Shown piece by piece: positions 27,535 to 37,407 of a stretch of 64,000 nt of DNA; position 1 is the first letter of the stretch; each line of letters starts with the position of its first letter. The notes below the pieces were generated by a model. The model saw nothing but the letters and a program-made list of their open reading frames with translations. It did not search any database and was not told the origin of the DNA. This DNA is from Terribacillus saccharophilus. Its GTDB lineage: Bacteria; Bacillota; Bacilli; Bacillales; Amphibacillaceae. Location of the stretch: the NCBI RefSeq assembly GCF_002272075.1, contig NZ_NPBJ01000003.1:186001-250000 (forward strand). Direction: 5' to 3'. A program made the position numbers and the translations under genes.

Positions 27535-28481
27535 AACGAGTAGCTTTTGTGTTTCCTGGACAAGGCTCACAAGCAGTGGGCATGGGACAGGAAATGTACA
27601 ACGAATATGATGAAGTGAAAAGTCTTTTCCAAGCGGCAGACGAATTATTGCCGCAGCCAATTACACCCTTAATGTTTGAGGGACCGGCAGAAGAACTGAC
27701 GAAGACAGAAAATGCACAGCCGGCATTGCTTCTGACAAGTGCTGCTATCTACCAGGTATTGCAGAATGAAGGTGTTAGACCAGTCGTTACAGCCGGACAC
27801 AGTTTAGGAGAATACAGTGCACTTGTTGCGGCTGGTGTTTTCCGTGCAGAAGAAGCTGCTGTACTCGTTAACAAGCGTGGTCAGCTGATGGAAAAGGCTT
27901 ATCCATCAGGACAAGGTTCTATGGCTGCAGTGCTAGGCCTGAGTTTGGAAGATATCAAGACTGCTCTTCAAACAGTTGATACAGAGCATGGTGAAATTGT
28001 CGATGCTGCGAATATCAACTGCCCTGGTCAGATTGTCATTTCCGGTACGAAAAAAGGAATCGAACTTGCAGAGCCGCTTTTGAAAGAAGCTGGAGCTAAA
28101 CGTGTGCTTCCGCTGAATGTCAGCGGTCCATTCCACTCTCGTTTAATGAAACAAGCTGCGGAAGAGTTCGCATCTGTACTTGCAGACGTCGAGAAAGCTG
28201 ATGCATCGATTCCAGTTTATGCAAACGTAACAGCAGAAAAAGTGCTAGATCAGAAAGAGATCGAGCAGTTACTCGTGCAGCAGTTGTACTCACCGGTCCG
28301 TTTCGAAGAGACTGTTGTCAATATGCTTAAAAATGACGAACTTGATGCTATTGTCGAAGTGGGACCTGGTAAAGTGCTAAGCGGATTAGTGAAGAAAATC
28401 AACCGCCGTACGACAACGTTCAATGTACAAGATCCCGAATCACTGCAAGCGTTCTTGACGTGGTACAAGGAGGAAGAATAA
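27531..28481 (+). CDS. fabD: Malonyl-CoA:ACP transacylase FabD
   Basis: FabD loads malonyl groups onto acyl carrier protein. The 316-residue protein has [12 protein letters not shown] at the N-terminus, the nucleophile Ser in [14 protein letters not shown] (about 90) and the catalytic His in GPFHSRLM (about 200). The start is the GTG at 27531, overlapping the plsX stop, with GAGGAGG upstream. It is immediately followed by fabG. Confidence 0.96.
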   Translation: MKRVAFVFPGQGSQAVGMGQEMYNEYDEVKSLFQAADELLPQPITPLMFEGPAEELTKTENAQPALLLTSAAIYQVLQNEGVRPVVTAGHSLGEYSALVAAGVFRAEEAAVLVNKRGQLMEKAYPSGQGSMAAVLGLSLEDIKTALQTVDTEHGEIVDAANINCPGQIVISGTKKGIELAEPLLKEAGAKRVLPLNVSGPFHSRLMKQAAEEFASVLADVEKADASIPVYANVTAEKVLDQKEIEQLLVQQLYSPVRFEETVVNMLKNDELDAIVEVGPGKVLSGLVKKINRRTTTFNVQDPESLQAFLTWYKEEE

Positions 28482-29222
28482 ATGCTATCAGGTAAAGCTG
28501 CACTAGTTACAGGTGCATCACGAGGAATTGGCAGAGAAATCGCGCTAGAACTTGCGCGTAATGGAGTGAACGTAGCGGTAAACTACTCTGGAAGCAAAGA
28601 AAAGGCAGAGGCAGTTGCAGAGGAAATCCGTGCCCTTGGGCAGGAATCGGTTGTAATCCAGGCGAATGTAGCAGAAGAAGAAAGCGTAAAAGATATGGTC
28701 AAGCAGACTATAGAAGCATTCGGAAGTTTGGACATACTAGTGAATAATGCTGGTATTACGCGAGATAACTTGCTTATGCGTATGAAGGAAGAGGATTTCG
28801 ATGCAGTCATCCAGACGAATTTGAAAGGTGTATTCCTTTGCACGAAAGCAGTAACGCGTCAAATGATGAAACAAAAAGCTGGCCGTATTATCAATGTAGC
28901 GAGCATTGTTGGTGTCAGCGGTAATCCTGGCCAAGCTAACTATGTTGCTGCAAAAGCAGGAGTCATTGGGTTAACGAAAACTGCAGCCAAAGAGTTGGCT
29001 GCGCGAAACGTTCTTGTGAATGCTGTTGCTCCAGGATTCATCACAACTGATATGACGGATGAAATGACAGATGAGCAGAAACAAGCGATGCAAAGCATGA
29101 TTCCGCTAGGTAAACCTGGAAAGCCGGAAGACGTTGCACGTGTCGTTCGTTTTCTTGCGTCAGAAGATAGCAATTACATTACTGGTCAAACGATTCATAT
29201 CGATGGCGGCATGGTAATGTAA
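28482..29222 (+). CDS. fabG: 3-oxoacyl-ACP reductase FabG
   Basis: FabG reduces 3-oxoacyl-ACP with NADPH in each elongation round. The 246-residue SDR protein has the Rossmann motif [12 protein letters not shown] (about 10), [11 protein letters not shown], the catalytic Ser in [10 protein letters not shown], the YVAAKAG Tyr-Lys pair (about 154 and 158) and the C-terminal [10 protein letters not shown]. The ATG at 28482 follows the fabD stop directly, with AAGGAGGAA inside the end of fabD. Confidence 0.97.
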   Translation: MLSGKAALVTGASRGIGREIALELARNGVNVAVNYSGSKEKAEAVAEEIRALGQESVVIQANVAEEESVKDMVKQTIEAFGSLDILVNNAGITRDNLLMRMKEEDFDAVIQTNLKGVFLCTKAVTRQMMKQKAGRIINVASIVGVSGNPGQANYVAAKAGVIGLTKTAAKELAARNVLVNAVAPGFITTDMTDEMTDEQKQAMQSMIPLGKPGKPEDVARVVRFLASEDSNYITGQTIHIDGGMVM

Positions 29223-29261
29223 TACAATGAAAAAACTGTAGTTTTCCGGGACGAAATGTCC

Positions 29262-29267
29262 TATAAT
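29262..29267 (+). promoter_or_regulatory. Possible internal promoter -10 before acpP
   Basis: A perfect TATAAT lies 23 bp before the acpP start in the 67-bp fabG-acpP gap. The -35 region is poor, so this is only a candidate for extra expression of the abundant carrier protein. Confidence 0.3.
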
Positions 29268-29289
29268 AACGAAGGGAGGTGAATTTCCT

Positions 29290-29523
29290 ATGGCAGATGT
29301 ATTCGAGCAAGTAAAGCAAATCGTTATTGATCGTCTTGATGTAGACGAATCCAAAGTAACACTAGAGGCTTCTTTCAAAGAAGATCTAGATGCAGATTCC
29401 CTTGATGTTGTGGAATTGGTTATGGAATTGGAAGATCAATTCGACATGGAAATTTCTGATGAAGATGCTGAAAAAATCGCTACTGTTGGCGACGCTGTAA
29501 ACTACATAAACAGCAAACAGTAA
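29290..29523 (+). CDS. acpP: Acyl carrier protein
   Basis: A 77-residue acidic four-helix carrier for acyl chains. The phosphopantetheine attachment site is Ser37 in [22 protein letters not shown] upstream of the ATG is strong, in keeping with the high cellular level of the protein. It closes the fatty acid cluster and is followed by rnc as in B. subtilis. Confidence 0.98.
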   Translation: MADVFEQVKQIVIDRLDVDESKVTLEASFKEDLDADSLDVVELVMELEDQFDMEISDEDAEKIATVGDAVNYINSKQ

Positions 29524-29542
29524 GATTTAAATATGATGCATA

Positions 29543-29580
29543 GGAGAAAGTCCCGTCACTTTGTAGGCGGGACTTTCTCC
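29543..29580 (+). other. Long hairpin between acpP and rnc
   Basis: A perfect 13-bp stem (29543-29555 with 29568-29580) has a 12-nt loop and can be lengthened by GATGC/GCATC pairing outside a small bulge. No T run follows, so it is not a standard terminator. It may be a processing site or a weak barrier before rnc. Confidence 0.7.
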
Positions 29581-29616
29581 GCATCATCACAACAATTGGA
29601 AAGTGGGGACAGCAGA

Positions 29617-30300
29617 ATGAGCCTATTTAAACTGCAGGAGAAGCTTGGAATCCATTTCCACGATGAAGCTTTGTTGCAGAATGCCTTGACCCATTCATCT
29701 TATGTGAATGAACATCGTCACCTGAAGAAGACGGATAACGAACGATTGGAATTCCTCGGCGATGCTGTATTGGAGCTTGGTGTATCACAATTTCTGTACA
29801 AGCATTATCCTGATATGCCGGAAGGGAATATGACGAAGCTTCGTGCTGCTATAGTTAGAGAGGAATCCCTCGTACTCTTTGCTAAAGAAATGGATCTTGG
29901 TACATATGTGCTGCTCGGAAAAGGAGAAGAGCGCACGGGGGGCAGAACACGTCCTGCATTGTTAGCTGATGTGTTCGAGGCATTTGTCGGTGCATTGTAT
30001 CTCGACCAGGATTTCGATGTGGTACTCGGATTTTTCGAAAAAATCGTCTTTCCAAAAATCAGCCAAGGTGCTTTTTCACATGCGATGGATTACAAGAGCA
30101 GACTGCAGGAGGTTATTCAGCAGGATAAAGATAAAGTGATTACGTATACAATTGTTGATGAAAGAGGTCCTGCTCATAGCCGTGAATTCGTTGCAGAGCT
30201 GAAGGTTCAGGGAGAACTTGTCGGTACAGGAGTAGGCCGGACCAAAAAGGAAGCAGAACAGCAGGCTGCCCGTATTGCTTTGGAAGCTTTAACTGAATAG
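29617..30300 (+). CDS. rnc: Ribonuclease III
   Basis: RNase III cuts double-stranded RNA in rRNA precursors, antisense pairs and, in B. subtilis, prophage toxin mRNAs. The 227-residue protein has the catalytic domain with the signature [14 protein letters not shown] (about 40), the second acidic site in [16 protein letters not shown], and a C-terminal double-stranded RNA-binding domain (about 155-225, [12 protein letters not shown]). The ATG at 29617 is chosen from AGTGGGGA upstream and from the domain start; it lacks the roughly 20-residue N-terminal extension of the B. subtilis enzyme. An open frame running back through the hairpin is not supported. Confidence 0.95.
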   Translation: MSLFKLQEKLGIHFHDEALLQNALTHSSYVNEHRHLKKTDNERLEFLGDAVLELGVSQFLYKHYPDMPEGNMTKLRAAIVREESLVLFAKEMDLGTYVLLGKGEERTGGRTRPALLADVFEAFVGALYLDQDFDVVLGFFEKIVFPKISQGAFSHAMDYKSRLQEVIQQDKDKVITYTIVDERGPAHSREFVAELKVQGELVGTGVGRTKKEAEQQAARIALEALTE

Positions 30301-30339
30301 AAAAAACGGCGGAGAGCAAGTTAGCCTCCGCCGTTTTTT
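30301..30339. terminator. Terminator between rnc and the UPF0435 gene
   Basis: A 14-bp perfect stem (30301-30314 with 30326-30339) with six A and six T bases at its ends can act on both strands. It overlaps the stop of the minus-strand gene. Confidence 0.85.
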
Positions 30340-30559
30340 ATTTTCGGTAGTTCGCCAGCTCCTGGATAAATGCTTCTGTCTCAGATACACTGAGCTGTCC
30401 TTTTGATTCAATATGATCATATAAAAACTTAATATCATCATACTTCTCAATCTGGTAGTCTTCTGGCTGCATGATAGAACGGTTGACGACGACAAGCCGG
30501 TCGGCGATGCCATTAATGAGGATGGACAAATTCTCCTCAGATGCCTGTTCGAGCTTCAT
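30338..30559 (-). CDS. UPF0435 (DUF1128) family protein, YfkK-like
   Basis: A 73-residue protein that resembles B. subtilis YfkK of the UPF0435/DUF1128 family: a predicted helical protein with the block RLVVVNRSIMQPEDYQIEKYDDIKFLY, which matches the conserved PEDY....YDDL segment. AAAGGAGG precedes the start on the minus strand. The function of the family is unknown. In B. subtilis yfkK is elsewhere, so its position between rnc and smc is a local insertion or relocation. Confidence 0.85.
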   Translation of the reverse strand: MKLEQASEENLSILINGIADRLVVVNRSIMQPEDYQIEKYDDIKFLYDHIESKGQLSVSETEAFIQELANYRK

Positions 30560-30694
30560 GGGCGAGCCTCCTTTGACGTAATTGATACCTATTATGTACC
30601 TTTAGTTTATGATAAAATAAATAAGTTAAAAACAAAAGAGAAACCATTAATAATGCAGAAATAAGCGATAAGCTTTCAATATAGGAGAATGAGT

Positions 30695-33600
30695 ATGTTC
30701 CTGAAACGATTAGAAACCGTCGGATTCAAATCATTTGCCGAAAAAGTGACACTTGATTTTGTACCAGGTGTAACGGCAGTGGTAGGTCCGAATGGAAGCG
30801 GGAAAAGTAATATAACCGATGCCATCCGTTGGGTATTAGGCGAGCAGTCGGCAAAAAGTCTGCGAGGATCCAAAATGGAAGATATTATCTTCCAGGGCAG
30901 TGATACGAGAAAAGCGCTTAATGTAGCGGAAGTGACACTTGTATTGGACAATGCCGATCAGACGTTACCGCTGGAGTATCAGGAAGTGAGTGTGACCAGA
31001 CGGGTATTCCGTTCTGGAGAAAGCCAGTTTTTGATCAATAACCAAAGCTGCCGTCTGAAAGATATCATTGACTTGTTCATGGATTCTGGATTAGGAAGAG
31101 AAGCCTTCTCCATTATTAGTCAAGGGAAGGTAGAGGAAATCCTAAGCTCCAAACCAGAAGAAAGGCGGTCTATCTTCGAAGAAGCTGCAGGCGTTTTAAA
31201 ATACAAGCAGCGAAAGAAGAAGGCAGAATATAAGTTAGCAGAAACGCAGGAGAATTTAAACCGAGTAGAAGATATTACGTATGAAATTGAAGGACAGCTT
31301 GAACCATTGCGTGAACAAGCTGCTATCGCAAAAGATTTTCTGGAGAAAAAAGCCCAGTTGAAAGATGTCGAAATCGGATTGCTAGTTGCGGAGATTGAGC
31401 AATTACATAAGGAGTGGCAAGCGGTTCTCCAAGAGCTTGAAGTAAATAAACGTGAGCTTGAAGTACAGAAGCAGTCAATTGGAGAAAAAGAACAGCTGCT
31501 TGAGTCGGAGAAGACAGAATTACATGCGCTGGATGCCTCTATTGACGAACTGCAAGCCTCCTTGTTAATCGTGACACAAGAGCTTGAGAATTTGGAAGGC
31601 AAGAAACAGCTTTTGAATGAGCGTTCCAAGCATCTTGCAGAAAACAAAGAAAAGCTGGAAAAAGATACTGAACAGCTTGGAATCACATTAGAGCAGCAGT
31701 TGAAACAACTGGACCAGGAGCAAGCAGCTCTGGTTACGTTGGATACAGAGAACAAAGCAATTAAATCAGACTTGCGATCTTTGGACAAACAGCTATCCCG
31801 TACGCAGGAAGATTTGAGTGAACAAATCGAAGAAAAGAAAAGCGATTATATCGATTTACTGAATGAACAAGCTGCTAAGCGGAATGAGACTAACTCACTC
31901 AAACAGCAGCTCACTGGTATTGATGCGAAAAAAGAACGTCAGCGTACAAAATACAAAGACGTCGTTTTGAATCGTGATGAAATTAGTGAAAAAAGAGAGC
32001 AATTGTCTGAGAGTCTCAAAGATGCTACCGAAAGCCGCGAGCGTGCTGAGGAGAAAGCAGATTCACTTCGGATGGAAGCAGCTCAAAAACGGGAGCAGTA
32101 TCAAGAAGCACAGAACAAGCTGTACACCGGGTACCAGCATATTGAGAAGCTTCGTTCCAAGCAGGAAATGCTGCAAGAGATGAAAGAGGAGTTCCAAGGA
32201 TTTTTCCAAGGGGTAAAAGCAGTCCTCAAAGCGCGCCAAGATCAAAAGCTCGAGGGAATTGAGGGTGCTGTCATCGAATTAATTGATGTACCATCTGCGT
32301 ATGTCACTGCGATGGAGACAGCTCTTGGAGGTCAAGCCCAGCATATCGTGGTCGATACGGAAGCAAGTGCCCGTCAGGCAATCAATTGGCTGAAACAGAC
32401 ACATAACGGCCGTGCGACATTCTTGCCGCTTTCATCGATTCAGCCAAAACAGATCCCTGTGAATGTACTGGGCAATGCTTCCACTCGGGAAGGATTCATC
32501 GGTATTGCAGCAGATCTCATTCAGGTTGATCCCCAGTACAAGCGGGCAGTTGATTTCCTGTTAGGTAATGTGGTCATCGCAGAAGACCTTCAGCATGCCA
32601 ATGACATTGCTGCTGCTCTTGGCAGACGTTACCGCGTTGTTACGCTGACAGGTGATGTTGTAAACCCTGGAGGATCTATGACTGGCGGAGCGCAAAAGCG
32701 CAACAGTCAATCTTTGTTTACAAGAGAAAAGGAAATGCAGGAAGTCACGGAGAAACTGTCTGATTTCCAGGCACGTACGGAGGTATTCGAACGTAAAGTC
32801 GCGCAGCTGAAAGAAGAACTTCAGCAATTGGAAACTTCAGCAGAGGAAACCCGACATAGCTTGAAGCAGCTGCAGGAAGCGGAACAGGAGCTCCAGGCAG
32901 CATTCACCGAAACGAGCATCCGCTTTATGCATGCCAATGATAATCTCACTATGTATGACCAGGATAATGCGCAGTATGACACAGAACGAGAAGAAGTGGA
33001 AAAACGCATCGAGCAGCTCCAGGCAGAACTTGCCGGTTTGGACCAGCAGCTCCAGGATATTCAACGGGAGATTAGTGAACTGACAGAAGCTCACCAGGCA
33101 TGGCAGCAGACTAAGGAAATTAAACGGGAAGAACATCAGGCACTCCAGATACGGTCTGCAGAAAGCCTTGCTAAGCTTGAAAACCAGCAGCAGCGGCTCA
33201 GTGAGTTTACAGAACAGCTAGAGCTGACGAAGCAGAAGTATGAAGAACAGCAGCGGGTGCTGCAGCAAATGGCTGAAGTTGGTGAGAAAGGACAGACAGA
33301 GGAAGAGATTGCAGAGCTGATCACAGTGAAGCAACAGCACAAGCAGCAGACAACAACACTGATCGAGGAACGTAAAGCAGAACGGCAGGAGCGCTATGAC
33401 TGGGTGCAGCAAGAAGAGCTGTCTGTTAAAGAAGCAAATCGTCTTCATCAGAATCTGGTGCAGCAAGTACAAGATCAGGAAGTCCGCTCGAACCGTTTGG
33501 ATGTAGAGCTGGAAAACCGTCTGATGAATTTGCAGCAAAGCTATTCCCTGACCTTTGAAAAAGCATTGGCGACGTTTGGTAGAGCAGAAGATATCGAAAC

Positions 33601-34261
33601 TGCCCAAACTGAAGTTAAGCTGATTAAGCGTGCTATTTCGGAACTCGGCAGCGTCAATGTAGGTGCAATAGAGGAATTTGACCGGATTAATGAAAGATAC
33701 AGCTTCCTTACTGAACAAAAGGACGACCTTTATCAGGCGAAATCAACTTTGCTTGCCGTTATTGACGAAATGGATGAAGAAATGAAACGTCTGTTCGAAG
33801 ATGTGTTCAATAAAATAAAAACAGAATTCACGGAAGTGTTCCGTTCGCTCTTTGGCGGAGGACACGCGGAGCTGAAGCTGACCGATTCTGATAATCTGCT
33901 TGATACTGGAGTTGATATTATCGCGCAGCCGCCAGGTAAGAAACTGCAGAATCTAGGTTTGCTTTCGGGCGGAGAGCGTGCTTTGACAGCAATTGCCTTG
34001 CTGTTTGCCATTTTGCGTGTAAGGCCTGTACCATTCTGTATCCTGGACGAAGTGGAAGCAGCTCTGGATGACGCAAACGTCAGCCGCTTTGCTCAATACA
34101 TGAAGCAATTCAGCGAAAAGACCCAGTTCATTGCCATAACACACAGAAAAGGTACAATGGAGGAAGCAGACGTTCTCTATGGTGTGACGATGCAGGAATC
34201 CGGCGTTTCTAGATTGGTTTCTGTCCGTCTGGAAGACGCGCCTGCACTAGTGAAGGTATAA
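30695..34261 (+). CDS. smc: Chromosome partition protein Smc
   Basis: Smc forms the ring of the bacterial condensin with ScpA and ScpB and organises chromosome arms. The 1188-residue protein has the N-terminal head with GPNGSGKSNITDAIRW (Walker A, about 32), two long coiled coils (about 170-500 and 675-1010), a central hinge (about 510-665, with VVNPGGSMTGG at its end), and the C-terminal head with LSGGERALTAIALL (signature) and FCILDEVEAALDD (Walker B). The ATG at 30695 is seven bases after AGGAG; an ATG two codons earlier is too close to that site. Confidence 0.97.
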   Translation: MFLKRLETVGFKSFAEKVTLDFVPGVTAVVGPNGSGKSNITDAIRWVLGEQSAKSLRGSKMEDIIFQGSDTRKALNVAEVTLVLDNADQTLPLEYQEVSVTRRVFRSGESQFLINNQSCRLKDIIDLFMDSGLGREAFSIISQGKVEEILSSKPEERRSIFEEAAGVLKYKQRKKKAEYKLAETQENLNRVEDITYEIEGQLEPLREQAAIAKDFLEKKAQLKDVEIGLLVAEIEQLHKEWQAVLQELEVNKRELEVQKQSIGEKEQLLESEKTELHALDASIDELQASLLIVTQELENLEGKKQLLNERSKHLAENKEKLEKDTEQLGITLEQQLKQLDQEQAALVTLDTENKAIKSDLRSLDKQLSRTQEDLSEQIEEKKSDYIDLLNEQAAKRNETNSLKQQLTGIDAKKERQRTKYKDVVLNRDEISEKREQLSESLKDATESRERAEEKADSLRMEAAQKREQYQEAQNKLYTGYQHIEKLRSKQEMLQEMKEEFQGFFQGVKAVLKARQDQKLEGIEGAVIELIDVPSAYVTAMETALGGQAQHIVVDTEASARQAINWLKQTHNGRATFLPLSSIQPKQIPVNVLGNASTREGFIGIAADLIQVDPQYKRAVDFLLGNVVIAEDLQHANDIAAALGRRYRVVTLTGDVVNPGGSMTGGAQKRNSQSLFTREKEMQEVTEKLSDFQARTEVFERKVAQLKEELQQLETSAEETRHSLKQLQEAEQELQAAFTETSIRFMHANDNLTMYDQDNAQYDTEREEVEKRIEQLQAELAGLDQQLQDIQREISELTEAHQAWQQTKEIKREEHQALQIRSAESLAKLENQQQRLSEFTEQLELTKQKYEEQQRVLQQMAEVGEKGQTEEEIAELITVKQQHKQQTTTLIEERKAERQERYDWVQQEELSVKEANRLHQNLVQQVQDQEVRSNRLDVELENRLMNLQQSYSLTFEKALATFGRAEDIETAQTEVKLIKRAISELGSVNVGAIEEFDRINERYSFLTEQKDDLYQAKSTLLAVIDEMDEEMKRLFEDVFNKIKTEFTEVFRSLFGGGHAELKLTDSDNLLDTGVDIIAQPPGKKLQNLGLLSGGERALTAIALLFAILRVRPVPFCILDEVEAALDDANVSRFAQYMKQFSEKTQFIAITHRKGTMEEADVLYGVTMQESGVSRLVSVRLEDAPALVKV

Positions 34262-34276
34262 GAAAGGAAGAACAAA

Positions 34277-35287
34277 ATGAGCTTTTTTCAGAAACTGAAA
34301 AACAAATTCTCTAATACAAGCAACGAAACAGATCAGCAAACACCTGAAAAGTACAAAGAAGGTCTGAAAAAGACCCGTACTTCCTTCTCTGATCGGATGA
34401 ATAATTTGATGGCACGTTATCGAAAAGTGGATGAGGACTTCTTTGAGGAATTGGAAGAAGTACTTATCGCTTCCGATGTAGGTGTGAACACAGTGATGGA
34501 TCTCGTGGATGAGCTCCGTATGGAAGCAAAACGCCAGAACATCAAGGATAGTATTCAGCTGAAGGATGTCATCTCTGAGAAACTGGTTGAAATATACCAA
34601 GGTGATGAAGATGAACAGCCGCAGAAGCTAAAAATGAATGATGATGGACTTACGATTTATTTGTTTGTCGGCGTCAACGGTGTCGGCAAGACAACTAGTA
34701 TCGGTAAGCTGGCGTATAAGCTGAAGCAGGAAGGCAAGAAAGTCGTCATGGCCGCAGGAGATACTTTCCGGGCAGGAGCGATCGAACAACTGCAAGTATG
34801 GGGAGAGCGGACTGGTGTAGAAGTGATTCGCCACAATGCTGGCAGTGATCCTGCAGCTGTTATCTATGATGGTATTAAAGCGGCACAGGCTCGTGGTGCA
34901 GATGTACTTCTTTGTGATACAGCCGGCCGTTTGCAAAATAAAGTGAATCTGATGAATGAACTGAACAAAGTACATCGTGTTATCGAACGTGAAGTACCAG
35001 GAGCACCGCATGAAGTGCTACTCGTACTGGATGCAACAACAGGGCAGAATGCTCTTGCACAGGCGAAGACATTCCAAGAAACAGCCAATGTCTCTGGTAT
35101 CGTTTTATCCAAGCTGGATGGAACAGCTAAAGGTGGTATTGTCTTGGCGATCCGGAACGAGATGAAAATCCCGGTCAAGTTTGTCGGTCTAGGCGAACAA
35201 ATGGAGGATTTGCAGGAATTTGATCCAAATGCCTTTGTATATGGTCTATTCGCTGATTTAATGCAGGATGAGGAACAGGCGGAATAG
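34277..35287 (+). CDS. ftsY: Signal recognition particle receptor FtsY
   Basis: FtsY is the membrane receptor that receives SRP-ribosome complexes for Sec insertion. The 336-residue protein has a short acidic/basic N-terminal region (about 1-45), the NG domain with [17 protein letters not shown] (about 135), [19 protein letters not shown] and [11 protein letters not shown] (about 275). AAGGAAG lies before the ATG at 34277. As in B. subtilis it follows smc and precedes ylxM-ffh. Confidence 0.97.
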   Translation: MSFFQKLKNKFSNTSNETDQQTPEKYKEGLKKTRTSFSDRMNNLMARYRKVDEDFFEELEEVLIASDVGVNTVMDLVDELRMEAKRQNIKDSIQLKDVISEKLVEIYQGDEDEQPQKLKMNDDGLTIYLFVGVNGVGKTTSIGKLAYKLKQEGKKVVMAAGDTFRAGAIEQLQVWGERTGVEVIRHNAGSDPAAVIYDGIKAAQARGADVLLCDTAGRLQNKVNLMNELNKVHRVIEREVPGAPHEVLLVLDATTGQNALAQAKTFQETANVSGIVLSKLDGTAKGGIVLAIRNEMKIPVKFVGLGEQMEDLQEFDPNAFVYGLFADLMQDEEQAE

Positions 35288-35294
35288 CAGTTTC

Positions 35295-35324
35295 TTGACA
35301 GCTGCGCACTAGGTTGGCTACAAT
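35295..35324 (+). promoter_or_regulatory. Promoter of ylxM-ffh
   Basis: A perfect TTGACA (35295-35300), an 18-bp spacer and TACAAT (35319-35324) lie just after the ftsY stop, 38 bp before the ylxM start. Confidence 0.65.
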
Positions 35325-35361
35325 TTTGTAAAGGCATTTCACTTAACAAGGGGTGCGGCTC

Positions 35362-35685
35362 ATGTTAGAGAAAACAACTCGGATGAACTATTTGTTCGAT
35401 TTTTATCAGGCACTGCTTACACCAAAGCAGCGCAGTTATATGGAAATGTATTATCTGGAAGATTTGTCACTTGGAGAAATTGCGGAAACATTTGAAGTTT
35501 CCCGTCAGGCAGTCTATGATAATATCCGGCGTACAGAAGCGATGATAGAAAGCTATGAGAAAAAGCTGCATCTTTATGATCGCTTCAAGGAGAGGAGCAC
35601 GCTGCTGGATGAGCTGGAAGAAATAATGGACTCCAGCCAGTCCGGAGCAAAAGACTTGATCCAAAAGATAAAAGAATTAGATTAG
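35362..35685 (+). CDS. ylxM: YlxM, SRP-associated sigma-like helix-turn-helix protein
   Basis: A 107-residue protein of the UPF0122 family. It matches Ylx[51 protein letters not shown] (a region 4-like helix-turn-helix), then a charged helix. In streptococci YlxM binds SRP RNA and stimulates Ffh/FtsY GTPases. The ATG at 35362 is preceded by AAGGGGTG; a GTG three codons upstream overlaps that site. ffh follows after 12 bp, consistent with an SRP role. Confidence 0.93.
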   Translation: MLEKTTRMNYLFDFYQALLTPKQRSYMEMYYLEDLSLGEIAETFEVSRQAVYDNIRRTEAMIESYEKKLHLYDRFKERSTLLDELEEIMDSSQSGAKDLIQKIKELD

Positions 35686-35697
35686 GAGGTCGATTCC

Positions 35698-37041
35698 ATG
35701 GCATTTGAAGGATTAGCCGACCGACTGCAGAGTACGATACAGAAAATTCGCGGGCGCGGTAAAGTTACAGAACAAGACGTAAAAGAAATGACACGTGAAG
35801 TACGACTGGCGCTTTTGGAAGCAGACGTTAACTTCAAAGTTGTGAAGCAGCTGATCAACAAGATCAAAGAGCGAGCTATCGGTCAGGAAGTAATGGAGAG
35901 CCTTACACCTGGTCAGCAGGTTATCAAGGTTGTTCAGGAAGAACTGACACAGCTTATGGGCGGCGAGCAGAGCAAGATTGCTGTCGCAGACAGACCGCCG
36001 ACTGTCATCATGATGGTTGGTTTGCAAGGTGCGGGTAAGACGACAACAACAGGCAAGCTAGCAAACCTTTTGCGCAAGAAACATAACCGTAATCCGTTGC
36101 TCGTAGCAGCTGACGTATATCGACCGGCTGCTATCGATCAGCTAGAGACACTTGGCAAGCAGCTTAGCCTGCCGGTATTTTCGATGGGGACAGAAGCAAA
36201 CCCAGTCGATATTGCTAATGAGGCGATCAAGAAAGCGAAAGAAGAGCATCATGATTATGTCATCATTGATACGGCTGGCCGTTTGCATGTAGATGAGAAG
36301 CTGATGGATGAGCTGACACAAATCAAAACGAACGTCAAACCTGCAGAAATCTTCCTTGTGGTAGATGCAATGACAGGTCAAGACGCTGTAAATGTAGCGG
36401 AGAGCTTTGATAGCCAGCTTGATATTTCTGGTGTTGTATTAACGAAGCTTGATGGTGATACACGAGGCGGGGCTGCACTATCCATTCGTGCTGTAACCGG
36501 GAAACCTATTAAATTCGTCGGTATGGGAGAGCGCACAGACCAGCTGGAAGCCTTCCATCCGGAACGAATGGCTTCTCGTATCCTTGGCATGGGAGATGTG
36601 CTTTCACTAATCGAGAAAGCACAAGAAAACGTCGATGAGAAGCAAGCGCGCGACTTGGAAGAGAAAATGCGCAGTATGAGCTTCACTTTCGACGATTTCC
36701 TCGAGCAGATGAGTCAGGTGAAGAAAATGGGGCCGCTTGGTGACCTTCTGGATATGCTTCCTGGCGCAGGCAAGATGAAGAACATGAAGAACGTCCAGCT
36801 GGATGAGAAGCAGCTTGTGTACGTCGAAGCGATTATCCAATCGATGACACGCAAGGAACGGCAGGAGCCGTCTTTAATCAATGCCAGCCGCAAGAAACGG
36901 ATCGCAAAAGGCTCTGGCCGCAGTGTATCCGAAGTCAATCGTTTGCTGAAACAATTCGAAGATATGAAGAAGATGATGAAGCAAATGACGAACATGCAAA
37001 AGGGTAAAAAAGGGCGCGGAATGAAATTTCCTTTTATGTAA
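35698..37041 (+). CDS. ffh: Signal recognition particle protein Ffh
   Basis: Ffh is the SRP54 protein that binds signal sequences and SRP RNA. The 447-residue protein has the N domain, the GTPase with GLQGAGKTTTTGKLA (about 107), DTAGRLHVDEKLMDEL, VVDAMTGQDA and LTKLDGDTRGGAAL, and the methionine-rich M domain (about 325-447), ending in MKKMMKQMTNMQKGKK followed by RGMKFPFM. GGAGGTCG precedes the ATG. The SRP RNA gene is not in the window. Confidence 0.97.
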   Translation: MAFEGLADRLQSTIQKIRGRGKVTEQDVKEMTREVRLALLEADVNFKVVKQLINKIKERAIGQEVMESLTPGQQVIKVVQEELTQLMGGEQSKIAVADRPPTVIMMVGLQGAGKTTTTGKLANLLRKKHNRNPLLVAADVYRPAAIDQLETLGKQLSLPVFSMGTEANPVDIANEAIKKAKEEHHDYVIIDTAGRLHVDEKLMDELTQIKTNVKPAEIFLVVDAMTGQDAVNVAESFDSQLDISGVVLTKLDGDTRGGAALSIRAVTGKPIKFVGMGERTDQLEAFHPERMASRILGMGDVLSLIEKAQENVDEKQARDLEEKMRSMSFTFDDFLEQMSQVKKMGPLGDLLDMLPGAGKMKNMKNVQLDEKQLVYVEAIIQSMTRKERQEPSLINASRKKRIAKGSGRSVSEVNRLLKQFEDMKKMMKQMTNMQKGKKGRGMKFPFM

Positions 37042-37052
37042 TGTAAAAACCC

Positions 37053-37081
37053 TTTACAGTGGTTATTTAATCTGATACAAT
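37053..37081 (+). promoter_or_regulatory. Promoter of the rpsP operon
   Basis: TTTACA (37053-37058), a 17-bp spacer and TACAAT (37076-37081) lie in the 79-bp gap after ffh, 39 bp before rpsP. Confidence 0.65.
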
Positions 37082-37120
37082 CATATCTTGTGAGAAACAT
37101 TATTTTGGAGGTGCAACAAC

Positions 37121-37393
37121 ATGGCAGTTAAAATTCGTCTAAAACGTATGGGTTCTAAAAGAAACCCTTTCTATCGTGTCGTAGTTGCTGATTCTCGTTC
37201 TCCTCGTGACGGACGTATTATCGAGCAAATCGGAACATATAACCCAACAGTTAACCCAGCTGAGGTTAAATTGGATGAAGTAAAAGCGATGGACTGGATG
37301 GCTAAAGGCGCTAAGCCAAGCGACACAGTTCGTAACCTTTTCTCTAACGAAGGAATCTTGAAAAAGTTCCACGACTCAAAAAACCAGAAGTAA
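37121..37393 (+). CDS. rpsP: 30S ribosomal protein S16
   Basis: A 90-residue S16, needed early in 30S assembly. It has the family sequence [30 protein letters not shown] and the block [28 protein letters not shown] precedes the ATG. It is the first gene of a run that combines ribosome proteins and maturation factors: rpsP, khpA, ylqD, rimM, trmD, rplS. Confidence 0.98.
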   Translation: MAVKIRLKRMGSKRNPFYRVVVADSRSPRDGRIIEQIGTYNPTVNPAEVKLDEVKAMDWMAKGAKPSDTVRNLFSNEGILKKFHDSKNQK

Positions 37394-37407
37394 AGGGCTG
37401 ATCGATT

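Noticed and set aside
29533-29616. 28-codon upstream extension of rnc
   Set aside because: It translates the hairpin between acpP and rnc. The ATG at 29617 fits the family N-terminus and has its own ribosome binding site.
31120-31788. 222-codon minus-strand frame inside smc, rich in Ser and Cys
   Set aside because: It is a shadow of Glu/Lys/Gln-rich coiled-coil codons; no start signals and no recognisable domain.
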